From positions 2,232,001 through 2,296,000 of the forward strand of contig NZ_JAFCMM010000001.1 of assembly GCF_018131225.1 (NCBI RefSeq): a stretch of DNA of 64,000 nucleotides. The letters run 5' to 3'. Positions 27,017 through 35,147 of the stretch are shown here, piece by piece; within the stretch, counting starts at the first letter, position 1, and each line of letters starts with the position of its first letter. The notes under the pieces are model-generated. The model searched no databases and was not told the origin of the DNA. It saw only the letters and a list, made by a program, of their open reading frames with translations. Position numbers and translations under genes: made by a program. The DNA comes from Bradyrhizobium sp. U87765 SZCCT0048 (GTDB taxonomy: Bacteria; Pseudomonadota; Alphaproteobacteria; Rhizobiales; Xanthobacteraceae).

Positions 27017-27060
27017 TTGACAGCCCCGGCTCCATCTGTGATGTTATATTATAACATCAC
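27017..27060 (+). promoter_or_regulatory. Promoter with Zur operator, module 2
   Basis: TTGACA (27017-27022), a 17-base spacer and GATGTT (27040-27045) repeat the layout of module 1. The operator is a perfect 23-base palindrome at 27038-27060 with core TGTTATATTATAACA, the same as the published proteobacterial Zur consensus TGTTATANTATAACA. The palindrome overlaps the -10 element, as expected for repression by zinc-loaded Zur. Binding by Zur is inferred. Confidence 0.85.
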
Positions 27061-27105
27061 GCCCGATCGGCCATTGACCGACCGCCGCGTCGATGCGGGG
27101 CGGCA

Positions 27106-27483
27106 ATGGACTGGCTGAGATCACGAGGCAGGCACGGAGCGTGGCTGGCGCTGATGGCGCTGGCGATGCAGCTCGTGCTGTCGTTGGGGCATGTCCACAT
27201 CGAGGGCGTCGCCCACACCGCGCCACTGATCACCGCGCACGTCACCGGCAACAGCCATGGCGCGCGGCACGGTCCGCTGCAGCATCATGACCATCAGACG
27301 AACGGCGGCCACTGCACGGCGTGCAGTGGCCTCGCGTTCGCAGGGCTGTGGCTTGCCGCAATCCCACCGGCGCTGCCGCTGCCGGCCGTTTTCACATTGC
27401 GCAGCCAAACGGTCGCCGTCGCGCAGGCCGACCTCGATGCCGGCCGCATCGCTTTCCAGCCCCGCGCACCGCCTCACGCCTGA
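27106..27483 (+). CDS. DUF2946 family exported protein, copy 2, His-rich
   Basis: 125 residues with the same plan as copy 1: basic N-terminus, hydrophobic segment (MALAMQLVLSLGHVHIEG), second hydrophobic stretch and C-terminus FQPRAPPHA. Its middle is rich in possible metal ligands: HTAPLITAH, GNSHGARHGPLQHHDHQ and GGHCTACSG. Eleven or so His and two Cys within about 50 residues suggest metal binding near the membrane or in the periplasm. ATG 27106 is 46 bases after the Zur operator. The znuD-like gene follows by 130 bases. Confidence 0.8.
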   Translation: MDWLRSRGRHGAWLALMALAMQLVLSLGHVHIEGVAHTAPLITAHVTGNSHGARHGPLQHHDHQTNGGHCTACSGLAFAGLWLAAIPPALPLPAVFTLRSQTVAVAQADLDAGRIAFQPRAPPHA

Positions 27484-27613
27484 TCCCGACGACGTCGCCG
27501 CGGCCGGACGCCTGTCCGCGCACCGCGTCCTCACGCCATCGCTGCGCCCCCGCGAGCGGAAGGCTCGTCCCTGCGCGCCGCCGCGCAGCCGTCTCCGATC
27601 AGGATTTTTGTCC

Positions 27614-30007
27614 ATGTCCCGTCTTCGTCCCCGTCACATTCTTCTCGGCAGCACCGCCCTCGCCGCCTGGCTCGCCGTCGGCGCCGGCGCCACGGCCCAG
27701 GAGGCAGGCACCGCCGCCGCGTCGACGGCCACGCCGACCAGCGCGACCCCGCTGCCCGGTATCGTCGTCAGTGCTCCCTCGCCGATCGTGCGCCGCGCGC
27801 CGGCCCGCACCGCCACGGCAGCCGGCAGCGGCGTCCGCCGAGCGCAAGCCGCGCCCGCCGCGCGACAGGCGGCGACGCCGGCAGTCCCGCCACCGCAGCA
27901 GGAGCCGCCACGCGGCACGCTGCCGATCGTCACCGACCAGTTCGCAACGGTCACCGTGGTGCCGAACGAAGAGATCCGCGCCAGCGGCGCCGCAACGCTC
28001 GGCGATCTCCTGCTCAACAAGCCGGGCATCACCGGATCGTCATTCGCGCCGGGCGGCTCGAGCCGCCCGATCATCAGAGGTCTCGACGTCAACCGTGTCG
28101 GCATTGTCGAGAACGGCATCGGCGGCGGCGGCGTGTCCGATCTCGGCGAGGATCATTTCGTACCGATCGACCCGCTCACCACCAACCAGGTCGAGGTCAT
28201 CCGCGGCCCGGCAACGCTGCGCTACGGCTCGCAGTCGATCGGCGGCGTGGTCAGCGCCAGCAACAACCGCATTCCCGAGACTCTGCCCTGCGCGCAGCCG
28301 TTCCAGGGCTACGGCCTGATGCCGGTGAAGACGCCGTTATCAGCCTCGAGCGGTCCGTGCGTCAGCATGGAAACGCGTGGTGGCCTGTCCAGCGTCGACG
28401 ACGGCCGTGACGGCGCGGTGCTGCTCGACGCCGCCGGCAACAACGTTGCCATCCATGCCGACGGCTACCTGCGCACCACCGGCGACTACCGCGTGCCGAC
28501 CAGCCCCTACCGCTTCGATCCCGACCGTCCCTGGAACGGACGGCAGGCGAACTCGGCGACGCGTTCGGAAGGCGGCTCGGTCGGTGGTTCCTACATCTTC
28601 GACGGCGGCTTCCTCGGCCTCGCGGTGGTGCAGAACAACAGCCTCTATGGCATTCCTGGCATCGACGGCGAGCAGCACCGCACGCGCATCGACGCCCACC
28701 AGACCAAGATCATGTCGAAGGGCGAGTACCGGCCGGACACGCCGTTCGTCGACGCCATCCGCTTCTGGGTCGGCGCCACCGACTATCGCCACAACGAGCT
28801 TGGCCTCGCCGATCCCAACAACCTCGGCTCGGACGGCGTGCGCCAGACCTTCACCAACAAGGAGCAGGAAGGCCGCGTCGAGGTGCAGCTCGCGCCCTTC
28901 AACCTGCGCTTCGCCAGCCTCACCACTGCCATCGGCGTCCAGGCGTCGCACCAGGAACTGACGGCCGGCAGCCCCGACGATCCGACGGCCCAGTTCAACG
29001 GCCTGTGGGACCCCAACCGCAACACCCGCGTCGCCGGCTACCTGTTCAACGAGTTCAGGTTCAGCGAGACGACGAGGGCGCAGGTAGCCGGCCGGATCGA
29101 GCATGTCAGCTTCAACGGCACCACGCCGGACTTCCCGGCGGATTATATGCCGGACGGCCTCGACCGCCCGAACGTGCAGCGCAGCCCGCACTTCACGCCG
29201 AAGAGCGTCAGCGTCGGCCTGATCCAGAACCTGCCGTGGGATCTCGTCGCCAGCGTCACCGCGCAGTACACCGAGCGCGCGCCGAAGGCGGCTGAGCTAT
29301 TCTCGCGCGGCGCGCACGACGCCACCGCGACATTCGACATCGGCAACCCCAACCTGACGATCGAGGCGGCGAAGTCGATCGAGGTCGGGCTGCGGCGCGC
29401 CACCGGCCCGCTGCGCTTCGAGGCGACCGCGTACTACACGCGCTACAGCGGCTTCATCTACCGCAACCTGACCGGCGCCTTATGCGGCGAGGACTTCAAC
29501 TCCTGCGGCGACGGCAATCCGAACAACGAGGGCCGTCTCGCGGTGTACGCGCAGCGTGACGCCACCTTCCGCGGCGGCGAGATCCAGGTGCAGTACGACG
29601 TGCTGCCGATCGCCGGCGGCCTGTTCGGCGTCGAGGGCCAGTACGACATCGTGCGTGCGACCTTCACCGATGGCAGCAACGTGCCGCGCATTCCGCCGCA
29701 GCGGCTCGGCGGCGGCGCCTACTGGCGCGACGCCAACTGGCTCGCCAAGGTCAACCTGCTGCACGCCTTCGCCCAGAACGACGTCAGCGACAGCGAGACC
29801 TCGACGCCCGGCTACAACCGCCTGCGCGCCGAGCTGAGCTACCGCACCAGGATCCCGCATCCTGGCTACGGCATCTCGGAGGTGGCTGTCGGCATCGTCG
29901 GCGACAACCTGCTCAACGCCGCGATCCGCGACAGCGTGTCCTACACCAAGGACGAGGTGCTGCTGCCCGGCCTGAACGTGCGGCTGTTCGCCAGCACGAA
30001 GTGGTGA
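27614..30007 (+). CDS. znuD: ZnuD-like TonB-dependent zinc receptor
   Basis: 797 residues: signal peptide, TonB-box-like LPGIVVSAP (about 47-55), a basic/Pro-rich linker, plug domain (about 120-235; LGDLLLNKPGITGSS, VIRGPATLRYGSQSIGGVV) and barrel. Passages match Neisseria ZnuD as I recall it: RAPKAAELFSRGAHDATATFD followed by IGNPNLTIE, TTGDYRVPTSPYR, and HAFAQNDVSDSETSTPGYN. A Cys pair in CGEDFNSCGDG lies in an outer loop. It likely imports zinc (ZnuD also binds haem) when zinc is scarce. ATG 27614 gives a clean signal peptide. The gene stands behind a perfect Zur operator together with the His-rich DUF2946 protein. Confidence 0.88.
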   Translation: MSRLRPRHILLGSTALAAWLAVGAGATAQEAGTAAASTATPTSATPLPGIVVSAPSPIVRRAPARTATAAGSGVRRAQAAPAARQAATPAVPPPQQEPPRGTLPIVTDQFATVTVVPNEEIRASGAATLGDLLLNKPGITGSSFAPGGSSRPIIRGLDVNRVGIVENGIGGGGVSDLGEDHFVPIDPLTTNQVEVIRGPATLRYGSQSIGGVVSASNNRIPETLPCAQPFQGYGLMPVKTPLSASSGPCVSMETRGGLSSVDDGRDGAVLLDAAGNNVAIHADGYLRTTGDYRVPTSPYRFDPDRPWNGRQANSATRSEGGSVGGSYIFDGGFLGLAVVQNNSLYGIPGIDGEQHRTRIDAHQTKIMSKGEYRPDTPFVDAIRFWVGATDYRHNELGLADPNNLGSDGVRQTFTNKEQEGRVEVQLAPFNLRFASLTTAIGVQASHQELTAGSPDDPTAQFNGLWDPNRNTRVAGYLFNEFRFSETTRAQVAGRIEHVSFNGTTPDFPADYMPDGLDRPNVQRSPHFTPKSVSVGLIQNLPWDLVASVTAQYTERAPKAAELFSRGAHDATATFDIGNPNLTIEAAKSIEVGLRRATGPLRFEATAYYTRYSGFIYRNLTGALCGEDFNSCGDGNPNNEGRLAVYAQRDATFRGGEIQVQYDVLPIAGGLFGVEGQYDIVRATFTDGSNVPRIPPQRLGGGAYWRDANWLAKVNLLHAFAQNDVSDSETSTPGYNRLRAELSYRTRIPHPGYGISEVAVGIVGDNLLNAAIRDSVSYTKDEVLLPGLNVRLFASTKW

Positions 30008-30020
30008 CGCGGTCAGGTCC

Positions 30021-30093
30021 GCGCTCCTCATGATGAGGAGCGCGGCATGCTCTGCATCCTTCAAAGCGAGGTGGCCGGGACAGGCCCGGCCAC
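30021..30093. repeat. Palindrome pair downstream of znuD
   Basis: GCGCTCCTCAT-G-ATGAGGAGCGC at 30021-30043 is a perfect 23-base palindrome, and GTGGCCGGG (30071-30079) pairs with CCCGGCCAC (30085-30093). The first resembles part of repeat family A. They may terminate the convergent znuD and GNAT transcripts, but there are no T-tracts. Confidence 0.6.
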
Positions 30094-30133
30094 GATAGAA
30101 CTTAGAACCTGGAGTTTGAAGTAGAGACAGCCA

Positions 30134-30655
30134 TCAGCGCACCGCTTCGGGCGCGCTCCAGTCGGGGCGGATCGCGCCGCTGACGCCTTCGAAGGCGCCC
30201 TCGACCAGCTCCGCGACCAGCAGACGGCGGGTGTCGACCGGGCCCGGCATGGTGGCCCGTCCCTTCGGGATCGGCTTGAAGCCAGCCTTGGTGTAATACG
30301 CGGCATCCCCGACCAGCACGACAAGGCGATGGCCGGCAGCCCTGGCGTCCTGCAGCGCGCGCGCCAGCAAGGCTTTGCCGACACCGCGATCACGGAACGG
30401 CGGCTCGACGGTCAGCGGCCCCAGCAGCAGCGCCGGGGTGTCGCCGATGCATACCGGCAGCTGGCGCACCGAACCGACCAGCAGCGTGCCGATATGGGCA
30501 GTAAAGGACAGGCTGAGGCGGTGGCCGACATGCTCACGCAGCCGATAGGCGCTGAGCACGAACCGGCCGGGACCGAACGTGCGCTCGAGCAGCCGCTCGA
30601 TCGCCTGGGCATCGTTGGCGGTTTCCGGCAGGATGGTCAGGGACAGGTCGCTCAT
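30134..30655 (-). CDS. GNAT family N-acetyltransferase
   Basis: 173 residues. Acetyl-CoA-binding motif A is LTVEPPFRDRGVGKALLARAL (residues about 81-101, shown in part) and is followed by VVLVGDAAYYTKAGFKP, typical of the YhbS-like subgroup. Substrate unknown. ATG 30655 begins the conserved protein; the frame extends further but with no matching sequence. It is 68 bases downstream of the NUDIX gene on the same strand and probably co-transcribed with it. Confidence 0.82.
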   Translation of the reverse strand: MSDLSLTILPETANDAQAIERLLERTFGPGRFVLSAYRLREHVGHRLSLSFTAHIGTLLVGSVRQLPVCIGDTPALLLGPLTVEPPFRDRGVGKALLARALQDARAAGHRLVVLVGDAAYYTKAGFKPIPKGRATMPGPVDTRRLLVAELVEGAFEGVSGAIRPDWSAPEAVR

Positions 30656-30723
30656 GGCTGCGCCGCATAGCATCTGGCGCCGGGGCGGTCCATGGCGGAG
30701 ATGCCCGGCGCGCGGGAACGCGG

Positions 30724-31209
30724 TCAGCTCCAGTCCGGCGACAGCGGCGCTCCCTGCAGCACCTCGGCGATGCGCCGCCGGGTGCCCCGCGTGGTGTCCT
30801 CGGGCAGCGCGTCGAGGGCATAGAAGCCGGTGGCGATGATCTCGCGGTTCGGCGCCGGCACGCCGGCCTGGCGGAACGTGCGCACAACATAGACGGCGAC
30901 ATGGTCGCGGCGCGACACCCGACGGTTGAAGAACATGCCGTGCAGCACCGCCGGCGCAGCAAGCTCGATCTGGCCTTCCTCCCACAGCTCGCGCGTCAAG
31001 GCCTCATGGCAGGTCTCGCCGACCTCGACGCCACCGCCGGGCAGGTGCCAGCCGGAAACATAGGAGTGCTTCACCAGGAACACGCGCCCCTCGGCGTCGA
31101 CCACGAGGCCACGCACGCCGAGCGTCATGCCGCGCGCGAACCGCCAGTAGAGGTGGAACACCCGGCGAAGCGCGGGTTCGAGCGCGGTGCGCAGCGGTTG
31201 CAGGTTCAT
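30724..31209 (-). CDS. NUDIX hydrolase
   Basis: 161 residues. The NUDIX box is GGGVEVGETCHEALTRELWE with EG following (about residues 55-77): G-x5-E-x7-RE-x-x-EE is complete, so it should be active. It is preceded by KHSYVSGWHLPGG. The N-terminus has a possible amphipathic helix before RGMTLGVRGLVVD. Substrate unknown, some nucleoside diphosphate derivative by family. Start ATG 31209 is chosen because upstream sequence has no family likeness. It is divergent from the phosphoesterase at 31343. Confidence 0.85.
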   Translation of the reverse strand: MNLQPLRTALEPALRRVFHLYWRFARGMTLGVRGLVVDAEGRVFLVKHSYVSGWHLPGGGVEVGETCHEALTRELWEEGQIELAAPAVLHGMFFNRRVSRRDHVAVYVVRTFRQAGVPAPNREIIATGFYALDALPEDTTRGTRRRIAEVLQGAPLSPDWS

Positions 31210-31342
31210 GGCGTCGCGATCCCAGCCCTCCGCGCCCGCTGGTCGCAGGACGCACCACAGGGCTTGCATCGTCCGGCCCGCGTTGTCAAAACCCTGCTCG
31301 CGTGTCACCGCCGCCGACACGCCGGCAAGGGATCGCGCGCCG

Positions 31343-32230
31343 ATGACCAGTTTTACCCTCGCCCATCTTTCCGACCCGCATCTGGCGCCGATGCCGCGGC
31401 CACGGCTGCGGGAGCTCGCAGGCAAGCGGATGATCGGCTACGTCAACTGGACGCGCAACCGCCACAAGGTTCACCGCCGCGAGGTGATCGACACGCTCGT
31501 CGCCGACCTCAAGGCGCACCGCCCCGACCACATCGCCGTCACCGGCGACCTCGTCAACATCGCGCTGCCCGCCGAAATCAGCCATGCGGCCGACTGGCTG
31601 CACGGCGTCGGCCCGGCTGCCGACGTCACGCTGGTGCCGGGCAATCATGATGCCTATGTCGCCGGCGCGGCCGTCCATGTGGCGCGGGCGTGGGGCGACT
31701 ACATGCGCGGCGACGACGCCGATGCGGCGCGGTTTCCGTTCATGCGGCGGCGCGGACCGCTGACGCTGATCGGCGTGACCACCGCGGTGCCGACACCGCC
31801 ATTCCGCGCCACCGGCGAACTCGGCCCGGCGCAGGTCGCAGCTCTCGACACGCTGCTCGCCAGCCTGCGCGACGACAACAGCTTCCGCGTGCTGCTGCTG
31901 CATCATCCGCTGCAATCGGCGCCGCATCGCCACCACGCGCGATTGACCGATTCGGCGGCGCTGCGCGCGCTGCTGCAGCGCCATGGTGTCGACCTCGTGT
32001 TGCACGGCCACGACCACCGCCACGCCGTGGCCTATGTCGACGGCCCGGCGACGCGCATTCCGGTGATCGGCGTGCCGTCGGCGTCCGTCGCCGGCGGCGG
32101 CCACCGCGAGCCGGCGGCCTACAACCTGCTGGCGATCCAGCGCGGCGACAACGGCTGGCACGTGGAGATGACGACGCGCGGCTTGCGGCACGGCGCCGTG
32201 GCCGAGTTGCGCAAGGACATGCTGCTGTAG
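31343..32230 (+). CDS. Calcineurin-like metallophosphoesterase
   Basis: 295 residues. All five metal-binding blocks are visible: LAHLSDPHLA (1), VTGDLVN (2), VPGNHDAY (3), LLLHHPLQ (4) and LHGHDHRH (5), ligating two metals. These enzymes hydrolyse phosphomonoesters or diesters (cyclic nucleotides, UDP-diacylglucosamine and others); the substrate cannot be told. ATG 31343 puts block 1 near residue 7, normal for the family. Stands alone between divergent NUDIX and the convergent hypothetical at 32320. Confidence 0.88.
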   Translation: MTSFTLAHLSDPHLAPMPRPRLRELAGKRMIGYVNWTRNRHKVHRREVIDTLVADLKAHRPDHIAVTGDLVNIALPAEISHAADWLHGVGPAADVTLVPGNHDAYVAGAAVHVARAWGDYMRGDDADAARFPFMRRRGPLTLIGVTTAVPTPPFRATGELGPAQVAALDTLLASLRDDNSFRVLLLHHPLQSAPHRHHARLTDSAALRALLQRHGVDLVLHGHDHRHAVAYVDGPATRIPVIGVPSASVAGGGHREPAAYNLLAIQRGDNGWHVEMTTRGLRHGAVAELRKDMLL

Positions 32231-32319
32231 GCGCGACGCGCTCGCTGGCGCGCCAGCTCCCGACTGTCCCGCAAGGATGATCCGGAGGCGAATGAAGGAT
32301 GGCGTCCGGACGGACGCCG

Positions 32320-32943
32320 TTACATGCTGCGCAGCGCGGCGATCAGCGCGATGCCGAACAGCACCGCCATGCCGGCAACGAAACCGCCGGCGAACACCCA
32401 CCAGGCCTTGCGGTTCGGCGCGGTCACGGCGGTGGCGGCAGCCACCGGCGCAGACGTCGCGGCGGCAGTGGACACCACCGGCGCGGCAACCGCGGCAGCA
32501 GCCGCGCCCTCGGCGGGCAGCGGCATGGTGACGAGAGCATGCTCGCGCTCGATCATGCGGCGGGCGACATAGTCGGTGACGGCATCGACGATCGCCTTCA
32601 CCTCATGCGATTCGGCCAGCACGATGCGGCCGAAGCGGGTGTCCTGGACGAAACGGTAGATGCGCTTGTCGCGCCCCATCACGACATGGGCGACGACATC
32701 GATCCACAGCCGCGGGGTGTCGCCCCGGCTGATGCCACGGTCGAACAGATCGACCGTGTCGGGAATCTCGGAAAACAGCGGATCCAGCGCCTCGTTGAGG
32801 ATCTCCAGGCGGGCAACCTCGGCGTCGCGCAGGTCGACCACCACCGCGGTGCGGTCGGCGGCTTCGATCCGGGCCTTGCGCAGCGCATCGCGCAGCCGCG
32901 TCGGCCGTGCGTCGCCGGTCATGTCGGTTTCGAGGTTTGGCAC
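32320..32943 (-). CDS. Conserved hypothetical protein with C-terminal membrane anchor
   Basis: 207 residues. A soluble N-terminal part (about 1-125) with RLRDALRKARIEAADRTAVVVD and later KRIYRFVQDTRFGRIVLAES, an Ala/Val/Thr-rich linker (about 145-180) and one transmembrane helix near the C-terminus (about 184-204), giving a tail-anchored topology. I do not recognise the family by number, though similar proteins are common in Bradyrhizobium. The start may be GTG 32943, with AAAGGAT upstream, or ATG 32922. Confidence 0.7.
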   Translation of the reverse strand: MPNLETDMTGDARPTRLRDALRKARIEAADRTAVVVDLRDAEVARLEILNEALDPLFSEIPDTVDLFDRGISRGDTPRLWIDVVAHVVMGRDKRIYRFVQDTRFGRIVLAESHEVKAIVDAVTDYVARRMIEREHALVTMPLPAEGAAAAAVAAPVVSTAAATSAPVAAATAVTAPNRKAWWVFAGGFVAGMAVLFGIALIAALRSM

Positions 32944-33103
32944 GCCCGCGATCCTTTGAGTTGCATTCGCCCTGCGTGCTTAACCTACCAGTAACCATCG
33001 GCCGGGCAAAGGGCCCGGAACCTGCCAATCGCCTGAAATCCCTGTCCTAAAATGAGATGACAGTGCCTACAGCGCTGTCATCGACGGCCGGTCGCAAACG
33101 ACA

Positions 33104-33132
33104 ACGGCCCCGCCCGGGACGGGGCGAGGCCG
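33104..33132 (-). terminator. Possible terminator after the DUF4170 gene
   Basis: ACGGCC-C-CGCCC and GGGCG-A-GGCCGT pair with two mismatched positions; on the minus strand it is followed by TTGTCGTTTGC, moderately T-rich. It lies 67 bases after the stop of the small gene at 33200. Confidence 0.45.
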
Positions 33133-33199
33133 TGCCTCCTTGGTCGTTTCTTGGAAGGCGGCCGCCCGCCGGACGCGCCGGCGCAGCGGCAAAATCCGA

Positions 33200-33406
33200 T
33201 CAGGCCATCGCGCGGCGCGGCTCTTCCACGATCGAGAAGCGAACGTTGCAGCGATGCCGGTTCTTCTCCGACAGGGTGCGCCAGGCGTCCTCGGCCTCAC
33301 GGCGCGACGGGAACGGACCCTCGACCTGGGAGGTGCCGTGGACCAGCGTATGGAAGTTCAGCGACCGGAACTCACCGCCCACCACCCAAAAATGCGTACC
33401 GTGCAT
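33200..33406 (-). CDS. Small DUF4170 family protein
   Basis: 68 residues beginning MHGTHFWVVGGEFRSLNFHT, with HGTSQVEGPFPSRREAEDAW and RCNVRFSIVEE further on. The pattern matches DUF4170, small alphaproteobacterial proteins of unknown function. AGGAGTGAGG lies just before ATG 33406, which decides this start over an in-frame codon 33 bases upstream. It is divergent from the ScfR-type regulator at 33600. Confidence 0.8.
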   Translation of the reverse strand: MHGTHFWVVGGEFRSLNFHTLVHGTSQVEGPFPSRREAEDAWRTLSEKNRHRCNVRFSIVEEPRRAMA

Positions 33407-33549
33407 GGTCCTCACTCCTGTTTGCGACATTCGTGACAAGTGCGTCGCGACATCTGGTGTGGAGATAACGCCGAATCCGCGAGAAGCGCCAGATGGCTTG
33501 ATATCGAACAGTGATGCGATGTAACATCCACACTTGTAATAAATGTCAC

Positions 33550-33585
33550 TTTGTAAAAATTGTAAATTTTACAGCCTTTGACAAA
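33550..33585 (+). promoter_or_regulatory. AT-rich inverted repeats before the ScfR-type regulator
   Basis: TGTAAAA (33552-33558) and TTTTACA (33567-33573) form an inverted repeat with an 8-base spacer; TGTAAATTTTACA within it is an imperfect palindrome, and TTTGACAAA (33578-33586) follows. These stand out from GC-rich surroundings and end only a few bases before the Shine-Dalgarno. Autoregulation by the product of the gene is a reasonable guess. Confidence 0.55.
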
Positions 33586-33599
33586 GGCCAGGAGACGAC

Positions 33600-35045
33600 A
33601 TGGCGGCGGAATCCGGAAAGAAGCTGTTCGTCGGCCCCCGCTTCCGGCGGATCCGCCAGCAGTTGAACCTGTCGCAGACCCAGATCGCCGAAGGGCTCGG
33701 CATCTCCCCGAGCTACGTCAACCTGATCGAGCGCAACCAGCGGCCGGTGACGGCGCAGATCCTGCTGCGCCTCGCCGAGACCTATGACCTCGACCTGCGC
33801 GACCTCGCCGCCGCCGACGAGGACCGCTTCTTCGCCGAGCTCAACGAGATCTTCTCCGACCCGCTGTTCCGCCAGATCGATCTGCCCAAGCAGGAGCTGC
33901 GCGACCTCGCCGAGCTCTGCCCCGGCGTCACCCACGCGCTGCAGCGCCTCTATGCAGCCTACACGGAGGCCCGCCGCGGCGAGACCCTGGCAGCGGCGCA
34001 GGTCGCCGACCGCGACGAGGGCGCGCGCTTCGAGGCCAATCCGATCGAGCGGGTGCGCGACCTGATCGAGGCCAACCGCAATTACTTCCCCGAACTCGAG
34101 CAGGCTGCCGAGGGCCTGCGCGACACGCTCGGCGCCACGGCGCAGGACCTGTTCGCCGCCATCGGCACGCGGCTACGCGAGAAGCACTCGATCACCGTGC
34201 GCATCATGCCGGTGGACGTGATGCGCGAAACGCTGCGCCGCTTCGACCGCCATCGCCGGCAACTGCTGCTGTCCGAACTGGTCGACCTGCCGAGCCGCTC
34301 ATTCCACCTCGCCTTCCAGACCGCGCTGTCGGAATTCGGCCCGGTCGTCGAGGCCATCGTCAACCGCGCCGGTCCGCTCCACGACACCGCGCGGCGGCTC
34401 TACCGCATCACGCTCGCCAACTACTTCGCCGCCGCAACGATGATGCCCTATCAGGACATCCACAGCGCCGCCGAGACGCTCGGCTACGACGTCCATGTCA
34501 TCGCCCAGCGTTTCGGCGCGAGCTTCGAGCAGGTGTGCCACCGCCTGACCACGCTGCAGCGGCCGAACGCGCGCGGCGTGCCGTTCTTCCTGCTGCGCGT
34601 CGACAATGCCGGCAATGTCTCCAAGCGCTTCTCGTCGGGCACCTTCCCGTTCTCGAAGTTCGGCGGGACATGTCCGCTATGGAATGTGCACTCGACCTTC
34701 GACACGCCCGACCGCCTGCTGCGCCAGATCGTCGAGATGCCCGACGGCAGCCGCTACTTCTCGATCGCCCAGACGCTGCGCCGCCCCGTCGCGCCTCACC
34801 CTCACCTGCAACCGCGCTTCGCCATCGGCCTCGGCTGCGACATCCGATCAGCCTCAAAGCTGGTCTATGCGGTCGGCATGGACCTCGAGAAAGCGGAGGG
34901 CACGCCCATCGGTGTCAACTGCCGCCTGTGCGAACGCGAGAACTGCGCCCAGCGCGCCGAACCGCCGCTAACCCGCACGCTCATTCTCGACGAGAGCACA
35001 CGACGGATGTCGAGCTTTGCGTTCAGCAATGCGCGGGAGTTGTGA
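33600..35045 (+). CDS. Short-chain fatty acyl-type transcriptional regulator (XRE-IrrE)
   Basis: 481 residues. An N-terminal XRE HTH (about 14-68: RRIRQQLNLSQTQIAEGLG, SPSYVNLIERNQRPVT) is joined to a long regulatory region with an IrrE-like middle (about 160-330) and a Cys-rich C-terminal domain (GVNCRLCERENC near 435-446). This is the ScfR/RamB/PrpC-type regulator architecture that responds to acyl-CoA or short-chain fatty acid status (glyoxylate or methylcitrate genes). The IrrE HExxH motif is not evident. AGGAGACGAC precedes the start. Target genes are not adjacent. Confidence 0.85.
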   Translation: MAAESGKKLFVGPRFRRIRQQLNLSQTQIAEGLGISPSYVNLIERNQRPVTAQILLRLAETYDLDLRDLAAADEDRFFAELNEIFSDPLFRQIDLPKQELRDLAELCPGVTHALQRLYAAYTEARRGETLAAAQVADRDEGARFEANPIERVRDLIEANRNYFPELEQAAEGLRDTLGATAQDLFAAIGTRLREKHSITVRIMPVDVMRETLRRFDRHRRQLLLSELVDLPSRSFHLAFQTALSEFGPVVEAIVNRAGPLHDTARRLYRITLANYFAAATMMPYQDIHSAAETLGYDVHVIAQRFGASFEQVCHRLTTLQRPNARGVPFFLLRVDNAGNVSKRFSSGTFPFSKFGGTCPLWNVHSTFDTPDRLLRQIVEMPDGSRYFSIAQTLRRPVAPHPHLQPRFAIGLGCDIRSASKLVYAVGMDLEKAEGTPIGVNCRLCERENCAQRAEPPLTRTLILDESTRRMSSFAFSNAREL

Positions 35046-35147
35046 CGTCCCTTCACAAAACCTTGCACACTGCAGAAAGTAAGGACAACAATCAGACCCG
35101 TTAAACAACAAAGGTTGTCGCAGCGAAGCTTTCGAAAGTGGCTTGTT

